Shown here one piece after another: positions 5,964 through 12,153 of a stretch of DNA of 13,288 bases. The notes below the pieces were generated by a model. That model saw only the letters and a list, made by a program, of their open reading frames with translations, was not told the origin of the DNA and did not search any database. The stretch lies in contig CAYQBU010000110.1 of NCBI GenBank assembly GCA_964415785.1, positions 1 to 13,288 on the forward strand, given 5' to 3'. The stretch comes from SLJM01 sp964415785 (lineage in GTDB: Bacteria; Myxococcota_A; Bradymonadia; Bradymonadales; Bradymonadaceae). The translations under genes were made by a program, and so were the position numbers. Numbering within the stretch: the stretch's first letter is position 1; every line of letters begins with the position of its first letter.

Positions 5964-6257
5964 TTATTCGCCGTCGCTGTCGCCGCCGCTGAACATCTCC
6001 AGCGCCTTGCGACTCTGCTCGATGGCCTGCGCCTGCATCGTCTTCTGCAGCTCCAGCGAATACTCCATCGTCGCCTGCATCAGCTTCGCCGATTCCTGGA
6101 CCGCCTCTTCGGCCTGGGCGTTGCCTTTCTGGCTCCACTTCTCCCACTCATTGACCATATTCTCCATCCGCTCCTGACCATCGCCTCCCCACATCTTCAT
6201 CATCTGCGTGGGCATCAAGGGCTCAAACAACTCCTGGATCTTCTTCGTCGTGCTCAT
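5964..6257 (-). CDS. Small phasin-like or PhaE-like PHA granule protein
   Basis: A 97-residue, almost wholly helical protein, rich in Glu, Gln, Met and Ala, with no signal peptide or membrane segment. The stretch from about residue 50 (EEAVQESAKLMQATMEYSLELQKTM with following helix) has the amphipathic repeat seen in phasins and in the helical part of PhaE. N-terminal KIQELFEPLMPTQMMKMW may bind the synthase or granule surface. Its place between phaR and phaC and its leader with two PhaR-type sites support a granule-associated role: covering the polymer, or activating PhaC as a reduced PhaE. The AAGGA before ATG is adequate. No catalytic residues are visible, and the family assignment rests on composition and context. 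Confidence 0.65.
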   Translation of the reverse strand: MSTTKKIQELFEPLMPTQMMKMWGGDGQERMENMVNEWEKWSQKGNAQAEEAVQESAKLMQATMEYSLELQKTMQAQAIEQSRKALEMFSGGDSDGE

Positions 6258-6274
6258 ATGGATTTCCTTATCTT

Positions 6275-6285
6275 TTGCGCCGCAA
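6275..6285. promoter_or_regulatory. Candidate PhaR operator in the phasin leader (site 1)
   Basis: TTGC-GCC-GCAA is a perfect 4-bp inverted repeat with a 3-nt spacer, 17 nt before the phasin ATG. PhaR repressors of other bacteria are reported to recognise TGC/GCA-type inverted sites. Placement in the leader suits repression. Confidence 0.5.
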
Positions 6286-6349
6286 CATAGACGGCTTCCA
6301 AATTGACGCTTCTAACCTACCCGGTTGGCGCCAGATTGCAAGGTCTTTT

Positions 6350-6360
6350 TTGCAGCGCAA
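6350..6360. promoter_or_regulatory. Candidate PhaR operator upstream of the phasin gene (site 2)
   Basis: TTGC-AGC-GCAA has the same architecture as site 1. A TTGCAA half-site pair follows at 6336-6341. Two matching inverted sites in a 120-bp spacer directly downstream of phaR suggest the phasin gene has its own regulated promoter rather than only read-through from phaR. No clear -35/-10 pair could be assigned. Confidence 0.5.
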
Positions 6361-6377
6361 CAAAACCTCTCCCTCTC

Positions 6378-7028
6378 TCACTCCTCTTTATTGTCCTTCG
6401 ACATGTCGTCGATGCGCGCGCTCAACGACGCGATCTGCTCCTGCAGTGCCTTCATATCTGCCGTCTCTTGCCCCTTGGCCGTTCCCTCTTCTGGTGGTCG
6501 CTCCTCTACCGGCTCCTCCGGTGGATCTGACGAAATATCAGGCTCTTGTCGCCCCCTCGGTGCCCCGTCTCGCCCTTTTTTCCACGGCGCATTTTGCCCA
6601 AATAATCGCCCCCAGGCCTGCCCCGGACTAAAGGGAAAGCCCCCTCCCTGCCCCCCGAAGAGCTGGTAGGGACTCAGGTCGCGAAACCCCCGCTTGACCT
6701 GAAAATACACGTCCAGCGCCCAGCTCATATACAGCTGCATAAACTCCGCCAGCGCGTCCTCTTCCATTCGGATCATCTGCGTCAAAAGGGGCACTGGAAG
6801 AAGTCGCGCCGCTCCCCGCGACTCCACCACGATCCGCGCCAGGATGGCCTGCGTCAGGTCCTCATCCGTTGACGCATCCACCACTTTGACGTCGTGACCC
6901 TCACGGATCAGCTCCGCCAACTCGCCGAGCGTCACGTATTTGCTCTGATCTGTATCGTAGAGCCGACGATTGCTATACTTCTTGACGATCTTCACCGTAG
7001 TTGCTCCTCTTCCAGTCTCTGGAACCAT
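6378..7028 (-). CDS. phaR: PhaR-type polyhydroxyalkanoate accumulation regulator
   Basis: A 216-residue DNA-binding regulator. Residues 13-75 form the conserved PHB-accumulation regulator domain: KIVKKYSNRRLYDT, YVTLGELAELI, VVDASTDEDLTQAIL are diagnostic. A helical middle (about 80-115) resembles the PHB accumulation regulatory region that senses polymer in known PhaR proteins. The remainder is unusual: a Gly/Pro/acidic linker and a terminal coiled-coil segment, MKALQEQIASLSARIDDM. Known PhaR represses phasin genes until it is titrated by PHA granules. It heads the PHA operon and is divergent from the envelope operon. ATG 7028 has GGAGG 10 nt upstream; an alternative GTG at 6995 has AGGAG at better spacing and would start directly at the conserved domain. 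A dispersed repeat copy lies within the linker-coding part. Confidence 0.9.
   Translation of the reverse strand: MVPETGRGATTVKIVKKYSNRRLYDTDQSKYVTLGELAELIREGHDVKVVDASTDEDLTQAILARIVVESRGAARLLPVPLLTQMIRMEEDALAEFMQLYMSWALDVYFQVKRGFRDLSPYQLFGGQGGGFPFSPGQAWGRLFGQNAPWKKGRDGAPRGRQEPDISSDPPEEPVEERPPEEGTAKGQETADMKALQEQIASLSARIDDMSKDNKEE
6546..6581 (+). repeat. Dispersed hairpin-repeat relative inside the phaR coding region
   Basis: On the plus strand this segment shares 21 exact bases with 12112-12132, and its tail (TCGCCC followed by a six-T run) matches the tail of copies B and 11741-11777. It is read in frame within phaR as the linker KKGRDGAPRGRQE. The apparent loop is CTC instead of GAG and the 3' arm is degenerate. 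It looks like a repeat that was captured by the gene's flexible linker. Confidence 0.6.
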
Positions 7029-7045
7029 CGATATCGCGCCTCCTC

Positions 7046-7075
7046 ACCATAGGCTTTCGCGGTCGCAAAAGACAA
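7046..7075 (-). promoter_or_regulatory. phaR: Candidate phaR promoter
   Basis: On the minus strand TTGTCT (7075-7070) and TATGGT (7051-7046) are separated by 18 nt. Matches are moderate. The start would fall roughly 10 nt upstream of ATG 7028, leaving a very short leader that would favour the GTG 6995 start. Confidence 0.35.
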
Positions 7076-7080
7076 TGCCC

Positions 7081-7109
7081 TTGACCGGCCCCGTTTTGGT
7101 CCCTAACAT
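7081..7109 (+). promoter_or_regulatory. Sigma-70-type promoter of the envelope operon
   Basis: TTGACC (7081-7086) and TAACAT (7104-7109) are separated by exactly 17 nt, predicting a start near 7116 and a leader of about 28 nt before ATG 7144. It is the clearest promoter in the window and has a PhaR-type inverted site immediately downstream. Confidence 0.6.
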
Positions 7110-7120
7110 CGCCTCACTTA

Positions 7121-7131
7121 TTGCACCGCAC
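7121..7131. promoter_or_regulatory. Candidate PhaR operator at the start of the envelope operon (site 3)
   Basis: TTGC-ACC-GCAC matches the two phasin-leader sites except for the last base (TGC-N3-GCA intact). It spans about +5 to +15 of the predicted transcript, a classical repressor position, and lies in the phaR divergent intergenic region. Confidence 0.45.
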
Positions 7132-7143
7132 AAAAGATGATCT

Positions 7144-8324
7144 ATGAATCTCGATACTTCATATATTCGCGCCCTCACCCCTCTGATCGCCCTCTTGCTC
7201 CTCGTTCCGGCTTGCGCCGACGATAGCAGCGATCACGAGACCCTCACGCCCTATAATAATCAGGACGACTCCAACAATCAGGACGACTCCAACAATCAGG
7301 GCGACCCTAACAATCAGGGCGACCCTAACAATCAGGGCGACCCTAACAATCAGGACGACCCTAACAATCAGGACGACCCTNNNNNNNNNNNNNNNNNNNN
7401 NNNNNNNNNNNNNNNNNNNNNNNNNNNNNNNNNNNNNNNNNNNNNNNNNNNNNNNNNNNNNNNNNNNNNNNNNNNNNNNNCGACCCTAACAATCAGGACG
7501 ACCCTAACAATCAGGACGACCCTGACAATCCGGGCGAGCCCAACAACCCGGACGATCCCAACAATCAGGGCAATAACGACGCCGAGGGCTGCCAACCCCA
7601 AAACGATGGCGTGTTGCGCCGCGAAACCTTCGACGTCGAACTCGGCGTCGACATCCCCTACCGCCTGGCCTTCGACGTCGATATCGATACCTCCCCCTCC
7701 GTCGATGGCGACACGTACCACTGGGATCTAAGCGATGACTTCAACGGCGACGCCACCGAAATCCTGAGCCTCGATGACCCCGACGACTGGTGGTTTGGCG
7801 ACGATTTCCCCGACGCCACCTACACCACCCCGCTGTCGGCCGCAGAAGCAGAGATGGGCCTCTTCGAACTTCGCGACGACGGCCTCTACCTCCAGGGCAT
7901 TGCTTCGCCAGAGGACGACCTCTCCACCACCGAGTTGACCCACGACCCGGCCGTCCCCCTCATCGCCTTCCCCCTCGAAGAAGGCGACCAGTGGACCACC
8001 ACCGCCGACATCAGCGGCGCCTACGACGGCTACTCCATCTCCAGCGGCACCGAGGTCTATACCTCCGTCGTCGACGCCACCGGCGAGATGGAGACCCCCT
8101 TTGGCACCTTCGACGTCTGGCGCATCAACACCCACCTCGACCAGAGCTATACGTTTACCCTCAACCCCTGGATGTCCTTTGGGCAGGAGTCGCGCATCCA
8201 CACCTTTATCGCCGAATGCGCCGGCACCATCGCCCGCATCCGCTCCCAGGTCGACGGCGACGACGTCCACCCCGACGAACCCGAGTTTTCCACCGCCTCA
8301 GAAGTCATGAGGCTCGCCCTATGA
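7144..8324 (+). CDS. Asn/Asp/Pro-repeat lipoprotein with conserved C-terminal domain (spans an assembly gap)
   Basis: The gene begins with a lipoprotein signal ending LLLLVPAC (Cys24 lipidated). Then comes an extended tether of six-residue NNQDDP-type repeats, which runs into 100 Ns. After the gap the same repeats continue in a frame shifted by the placeholder length, then a folded domain of about 245 residues begins (EGCQPQNDGVLRRETF) and ends MRLAL-stop. A missing length of 11 plus a multiple of 18 would restore one frame, so I treat this as one intact gene with a collapsed repeat, not a frameshift. The C-terminal domain is paralogous to the lipoprotein at 10845-11720: shared features include GDDFPD/ADDFPD, ELRDDGLYLQG/HDGQTLYLHG, IAFPLEEGDQW/YDFPLQEGDSW, and a Cys late in the domain (AECAG/FECFG). 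It probably is anchored in the outer membrane. The function is unknown. Its stop overlaps the next start as ATGA. Confidence 0.8.
7255..7568 (+). repeat. 18-bp tandem repeat encoding NNQDDP/NNQGDP
   Basis: Seven 18-bp units are visible at 7255-7380, ordered as two NNQDDS, three NNQGDP, two NNQDDP. More units follow the gap (7482-7520), then degenerate ones (DNPGEP, NNPDDP, NNQG) to about 7568. The units encode a flexible, acidic, surface tether. Near-identity among units explains why the assembly broke here, and suggests length variation between strains. Confidence 0.9.
7381..7480. other. Assembly gap of 100 N
   Basis: Exactly 100 Ns is a usual placeholder for a gap of unknown size. It interrupts the 18-bp repeat tract. 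Reading straight through the Ns puts the downstream repeats in the wrong frame and gives a spurious TLTIRT-like protein. Confidence 0.97.
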
Positions 8325-9262
8325 ACTCCCTCTTCCACCTCCCGTTTTCCGCTCTTCAGGTGCCCATTTTGGCGATCCTCATCGCCACCGTGGGTGCAGC
8401 ATGCGTCAGTCATCACGCCGGATCCCTGCCTAACGAGCCCGACGACGCCCAATTTGTCACCGTCGACGATACCCGGGTCCGGTTTATCGATACCGGCACC
8501 GCAGACGGGCCCCCGGTGGTCCTTCTCCACGGCTTCAACGCCACCCTCAACACCTGGGATCCCGTCATCCCCGCCCTCGCCGACGAACACCGCATCATCG
8601 CCCTCGATCTGCGCGGGTTTGGATTTAGCGATCGCGCCGAAGATCAGGATTACTCCCCCCAGGGCCAGGCAGAGCTGGTCTGGGCTCTTCTCGAAGAGCG
8701 CGACGTCGACACCACCCATCTCGTCGCCCACTCATGGGGCTCCTCCGTCGCCCTGGAAATGGCGCTCGCCGAGCCCGATCGCGTCGATCGCATCGCCCTG
8801 TACAGCGCCTGGGTCTACGATGAGCAGCTCCCCACCTTCTTTTACTGGTCCCGGGCCTCCGGCGTCGGCGAGGCCCTGTTTCGCCTCTTTTACCGCGAGC
8901 GTCCGGCCGACAAGATGGCCACCGCCTTCTACGACGAATCGATCATGACCCAGGAGCTGGTCGATGAGGTCGACGAGAGCCTGCGCCGCCCCGGCGCCCT
9001 CGCCGGCGCCCTGGAGGCCGCCCGCGCCCAGCGCTTCGACGAAACCGAGCACCGCTACCCCCAGGTCGATCACCCCACCCTCCTGCTGTGGGGCCGCGAA
9101 GATCAGGTCTCTCACCTCGCCGTCGGCGAGCGCCTCTCCCGCGAACTCCCCGACGCCACCCTCAAGGTCTATCCCCAGTGTGGCCACTTCCCGATGATCG
9201 AGGCCATTCACGCCTCCAATCGCGATCTCGCCCGCTTTCTCGCCCCCGGAGGTGCTCCATGA
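8321..9262 (+). CDS. Lipoprotein-type alpha/beta hydrolase
   Basis: A 313-residue alpha/beta-hydrolase-fold protein with an N-terminal export signal. The lipobox-like end is TVGAAC, so Cys28 is probably lipidated, though Gly at -3 is not ideal. The oxyanion segment is LLHGFN (68-73), the nucleophile elbow is AHSWGSS with Ser138 (first Gly of GxSxG replaced by Ala), the acid is Asp261 in WGREDQV, and the base His289 in CGHFP. LDLRGFGFSD (95-104) is typical of the epoxide hydrolase/dehalogenase/esterase superfamily. Exported placement suggests action on an ester or lipid outside the cytoplasm; the substrate is unknown. ATG overlaps the upstream TGA, and its TGA overlaps the next ATG, so translation is coupled with both neighbours. 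Depolymerase, lipase or lactonase activity cannot be told apart from sequence alone. Confidence 0.85.
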   Translation: MNSLFHLPFSALQVPILAILIATVGAACVSHHAGSLPNEPDDAQFVTVDDTRVRFIDTGTADGPPVVLLHGFNATLNTWDPVIPALADEHRIIALDLRGFGFSDRAEDQDYSPQGQAELVWALLEERDVDTTHLVAHSWGSSVALEMALAEPDRVDRIALYSAWVYDEQLPTFFYWSRASGVGEALFRLFYRERPADKMATAFYDESIMTQELVDEVDESLRRPGALAGALEAARAQRFDETEHRYPQVDHPTLLLWGREDQVSHLAVGERLSRELPDATLKVYPQCGHFPMIEAIHASNRDLARFLAPGGAP

Positions 9263-10842
9263 GACGCCTCCTGGCCACCCTCACCCTCTTGGTCCTCGCC
9301 CTATCCATCCCGCTGTCCGCCACCGCCCAGGACAATAGCTTTGGCGATCTGGGCTACGATCTGGAGGCCGCTCCCGATACTCAGGTCGAAATCGACGGCT
9401 ACTTTCGCACCCGCAGCGAGATCCTCCACAACCTCGATCTCAATCACGGCGAAACCCCGTCGGGCCAGCCCCTCTTCCCACGCCCGCTCGGAAACCCCGA
9501 CAGCCAGACCTTTCGCCACGCCGACATGCGCCTTCGCACCGATATTCGCGCCTACTCCCCGGTGGGGGCCGCCGCCGTCAACCTGCGCCTGGACTTTCTC
9601 GACAACGTCGGCTTCGGCAGCACCCCCGATGGCCCACCCCAGGCCACGACCACCCAGCGCCCCTCCGACGCCATCGCCATCAAACGGGCCTACGGCGAGG
9701 CCCTGACCCCGCTGGGCCTCATCATGGCCGGCCGCATGGGCAGCCACTGGGGCCTGGGCATGCTCACCCACAGCGGCGACGGCCTCGACGATGACAGCGG
9801 CGACGCCGCCGACCGCTTCGCCTTCATCACCCCCATCGCCGGCCACATCTGGGCCCTATCCTACGACATCGCCTGGGCCGGACCCCAACTCGAGCGCCGC
9901 GACGGTTACCGCAGCCTGACCCACAACGCAGGCGACACCGCCCGCGCCGTCACCTTCGCCGTCATGCAATACCGCACCGACCAGAGCCTGGAGCGCCGGC
10001 TGCGCGCCGACCGCTCCACCTTTGACTATGGCGCCTACTTCTCCTTTCGATGGCAAGACGAAGACGTCCCCGCCCACTACCTCCCCGCCACCGACGACCG
10101 CGACCAATACCGCGACGCCGACGTCATGGAGCGCGGCTTTCGCGCTCACGCCGTCGATCTCTGGGGCCGTTTCGTCGCCCCCTGGGGCCGCCTCGAAGCC
10201 GAAGTCGCCATGCTCCAGGCCCAGATCGATCAGGCTTCCGTCATCCCCGGCGCCACCTTCAATACCCCCGTGGAGTCCCGCCAATTCGGCGCCGCCTTCG
10301 AGAGTGAATTCGGCCGCCGCCATGGCCGCTTTCACGCCGGCCTCGACGCCGGCTTTGCCTCCGGTGATCCCGCCCCCGGCTTCGGCGCCTTCCCCGGGCC
10401 CTTCGACGATCCCGCCCAACCGGGCGACCTCGACGGACCCCAGGCCGATCCGCCTCATGACAACCGCATCGACAACTTCCAATTTCACCCCGACTACCGC
10501 ATCGACCAGATCCTCTTTCGCGAGATCATCGGCCGCGTCACCGACGCCGCCTACCTGCGCCCTCACTTCAGCTGGCGCATCGCCGACAGCGGCCCCGGCG
10601 CCCTGAAGGCCTCCCTCGCCACCATCGCCTCCTTCGCCATCGAGGAGACCTCGACGCCCGGCCAGAGCCGCCCCCTCGGCGTCGAGATCAACCCCTCGCT
10701 GACCTACGAGAGCTACGGCACCTTCTCGGCCTCCCTGGACCACGGCCTCCTCTTCCCCCTGTCGGGCTTTAATAACCTCGCTCAGGATCACTCCCCGGAC
10801 CCGGCTCAAGTCCTCCGCCTTCGCATCGCCATGGGGTTTTAA
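9259..10842 (+). CDS. Outer-membrane beta-barrel protein, porin-like (possible TIGR04551-type family)
   Basis: A 527-residue protein with a Sec signal (MRRLLATLTLLVLALSIPLS, cleavage probably after ATA) and a C-terminal aromatic residue in RLRIAMGF, the usual signal for outer-membrane barrel insertion. Between them are many alternating polar/hydrophobic strands rich in Tyr, Phe and Arg, such as VEIDGYFRTRSEIL, AAVNLRLDFLDNVGFG and FDYGAYFSFRWQDE. The segment AGRMGSHWGLGML followed by an Asp-rich turn and DRFAF resembles a family described from myxobacteria-like Deltaproteobacteria; that match is from memory and tentative. No catalytic motif is apparent. It overlaps the hydrolase by ATGA and is followed after 2 bp by the second lipoprotein, which argues for a stoichiometric envelope complex or transport role. 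Confidence 0.75.
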   Translation: MRRLLATLTLLVLALSIPLSATAQDNSFGDLGYDLEAAPDTQVEIDGYFRTRSEILHNLDLNHGETPSGQPLFPRPLGNPDSQTFRHADMRLRTDIRAYSPVGAAAVNLRLDFLDNVGFGSTPDGPPQATTTQRPSDAIAIKRAYGEALTPLGLIMAGRMGSHWGLGMLTHSGDGLDDDSGDAADRFAFITPIAGHIWALSYDIAWAGPQLERRDGYRSLTHNAGDTARAVTFAVMQYRTDQSLERRLRADRSTFDYGAYFSFRWQDEDVPAHYLPATDDRDQYRDADVMERGFRAHAVDLWGRFVAPWGRLEAEVAMLQAQIDQASVIPGATFNTPVESRQFGAAFESEFGRRHGRFHAGLDAGFASGDPAPGFGAFPGPFDDPAQPGDLDGPQADPPHDNRIDNFQFHPDYRIDQILFREIIGRVTDAAYLRPHFSWRIADSGPGALKASLATIASFAIEETSTPGQSRPLGVEINPSLTYESYGTFSASLDHGLLFPLSGFNNLAQDHSPDPAQVLRLRIAMGF

Positions 10843-10844
10843 TC

Positions 10845-11720
10845 ATGAACCACCTCACCGCCTTCGCCCTCTCCGCCCTCCTCGCCCTCTCCGTGGGCTG
10901 CGCCGAAGACAACCGCAGCGCCACCGACGACCTCGAGCCCTTCGAGCCCGGCGCCATCGAGGAGTTGGAGTGCATGCCCGACCTCGACGGCCAGATCCGC
11001 GCCGACCAGCTCCAACCGGCCTTCGGCGTCCCCCTCAACTACCGCGTCTCCCCCGCCGGCGAACAACGGGCCATCGACCTCGCTGGCTTCGTCGATCTCC
11101 AGGACCGCCGCGTCTGGGACTTTGACATCGACTACGACTCCGACCAGCAACTCCAGGTCGTCGCCCAACCTCTCGACGACCAGTGGTACGCCGACGACTT
11201 TCCCGACGGTGAATTCACCACCGTCCTCGACCCCGGACTCGACCTCGACGCCATCTACTCCCACGACGGCCAGACCCTCTACCTCCACGGCTACGCCTCC
11301 GCCCAACCAGACCCACCCCAGGGCACCACCCTCGCCCCCTACGAAGAGCCCGTCATCGCCTACGACTTCCCCCTTCAAGAGGGCGACTCCTGGAGCGGCA
11401 CCGGCGCCATCCGCAACGGCCAGGTCCAGGGCATCACCTACTCCGGCGACGACCACTACGACTTCGAGGTCGACGCCTCCGGCCGACTGTGGCTTCCCGA
11501 CATCCAATTCGATGAGGTCTTGCGAGTCCACACCCGCCTGACCATCGAACCCGTCGTCGGCAACCGCATCTACCGCGAACAGGTCCAATTTCTCTTCGAG
11601 TGCTTCGGCGAAGTCACCCGCCTCGTCGGCCCCGACCGCGAACTGAGCGCCGACGAAGAACTCCCCATCGACGATTACGAATTCGACACCGCCGTCGAAA
11701 TGCGACGGCTCGGATTTTGA
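10845..11720 (+). CDS. Lipoprotein, paralog of the operon's first lipoprotein
   Basis: A 291-residue protein with a short signal ending SVGC (Cys19 lipidated), followed by an acidic region. It lacks the long repeat tether of its paralog. The core aligns with 7611-8324: QWYADDFPDGEFTT against WWFGDDFPDATYTT, TLYLHGYAS against GLYLQGIAS, PVIAYDFPLQEGDSW against PLIAFPLEEGDQW, VLRVHTRL against VWRINTHL, and a Cys in LFECFG against IAECAG. Both end in an acidic stretch before MRRLGF or MRLAL. A duplication followed by loss or gain of the tether is likely. It begins 2 bp after the barrel-protein stop with only a weak ribosome-binding site, so it probably relies on coupling. No enzymatic motif was recognised. 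Confidence 0.8.
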   Translation: MNHLTAFALSALLALSVGCAEDNRSATDDLEPFEPGAIEELECMPDLDGQIRADQLQPAFGVPLNYRVSPAGEQRAIDLAGFVDLQDRRVWDFDIDYDSDQQLQVVAQPLDDQWYADDFPDGEFTTVLDPGLDLDAIYSHDGQTLYLHGYASAQPDPPQGTTLAPYEEPVIAYDFPLQEGDSWSGTGAIRNGQVQGITYSGDDHYDFEVDASGRLWLPDIQFDEVLRVHTRLTIEPVVGNRIYREQVQFLFECFGEVTRLVGPDRELSADEELPIDDYEFDTAVEMRRLGF

Positions 11721-11740
11721 CCCCAATCACCCGGGGCCAC

Positions 11741-11777
11741 GTCGCACCGAGGGTGCGACATCGCCCTTTATTTTTAA
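11741..11777 (+). terminator. Hairpin terminator after the envelope operon (perfect copy of the dispersed repeat)
   Basis: GTCGCACC-GAG-GGTGCGAC (11741-11759) is a perfect 8-bp stem, followed by ATCGCCCTTTATTTTT. It lies 20 bp after the last stop of the operon, in the right orientation. It is the best-conserved hairpin of the family also seen at 3895, 4031, 6546 and 12112. Confidence 0.65.
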
Positions 11778-11785
11778 CCCCAAAC

Positions 11786-11803
11786 GGTGCTTCGGCACCA
11801 TTT
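11786..11803 (+). terminator. TTCG-loop hairpin followed by ATTTT
   Basis: GGTGC-TTCG-GCACC (11786-11799) is a stable tetraloop hairpin with a short T-run after it. It may help terminate the envelope operon or protect the leader of the next gene. It also contains TGC-N4-GCA, so a PhaR-type site cannot be excluded. Confidence 0.4.
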
Positions 11804-11823
11804 TCTCAACACGGAGATTGACC

Positions 11824-12108
11824 ATGATCTGGAACGCCTGGAAGAAGGGATTTAACGCCTGGGAAAAAACCACCGCCAACTACATGGAGCAGGTGCTCAA
11901 AAACCCGCTCGTCCTCAAACCATCGGGCAAAATGCTCTCCCTGGCCATGAAGGCCAAGGCCAAACAAGAGCAGGCCGCACGCAAATGGTGGGGCACCATG
12001 GGCCTGCCCACCAAATACGACCAGGAGCGCACCCTCCACGCCATCAACCAGCTCCAGAGCCGCGTCATGGATCTGGAAGAACAGCTCGATAAGGCGCGCC
12101 GCGACTGA
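11824..12108 (+). CDS. Small PhaE C-terminal-like or phasin-like protein
   Basis: A 94-residue soluble protein. The N-terminal half (IWNAWKKGFNAWEKTTANYM) is amphipathic and rich in Trp and Lys. The second half, KWWGTMGLPTKYDQERTLH with a following coiled coil QLQSRVMDLEEQLDKA, resembles the C-terminal end of PhaE and related PHA synthase subunits, where GLPT precedes a helix such as DELHRRLHELE. A role as synthase partner or granule protein is therefore inferred. GGAG lies 7 nt before ATG 11824; a TTG two codons earlier is a weaker start. It is separated from the envelope operon by two hairpins and precedes an acyl-CoA synthetase by 45 bp. With the phasin-like gene at 5964-6257 it may replace a full-length PhaE. 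Confidence 0.6.
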   Translation: MIWNAWKKGFNAWEKTTANYMEQVLKNPLVLKPSGKMLSLAMKAKAKQEQAARKWWGTMGLPTKYDQERTLHAINQLQSRVMDLEEQLDKARRD

Positions 12109-12111
12109 ACG

Positions 12112-12132
12112 TTGTCGCCCCCTCGGTGCCCC
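12112..12132 (+). repeat. Dispersed repeat fragment
   Basis: This 21-bp segment is identical to 6546-6566 within phaR and related to the hairpins at 3895, 4031 and 11741. Here it lacks the T-rich tail and lies in the 45-bp spacer ahead of the acyl-CoA synthetase, just upstream of its ribosome-binding site. Confidence 0.6.
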
Positions 12133-12153
12133 ACCAGCGCAAGGAGTCGCCCC

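Noticed and set aside
7144..7731. A 195-residue protein reading straight through the N gap with TLTIRT-like repeats
   Set aside because: The frame after the gap is an artefact of the 100-N placeholder. The correct frame continues the NNQDDP repeats and reaches the conserved domain ending at 8324.
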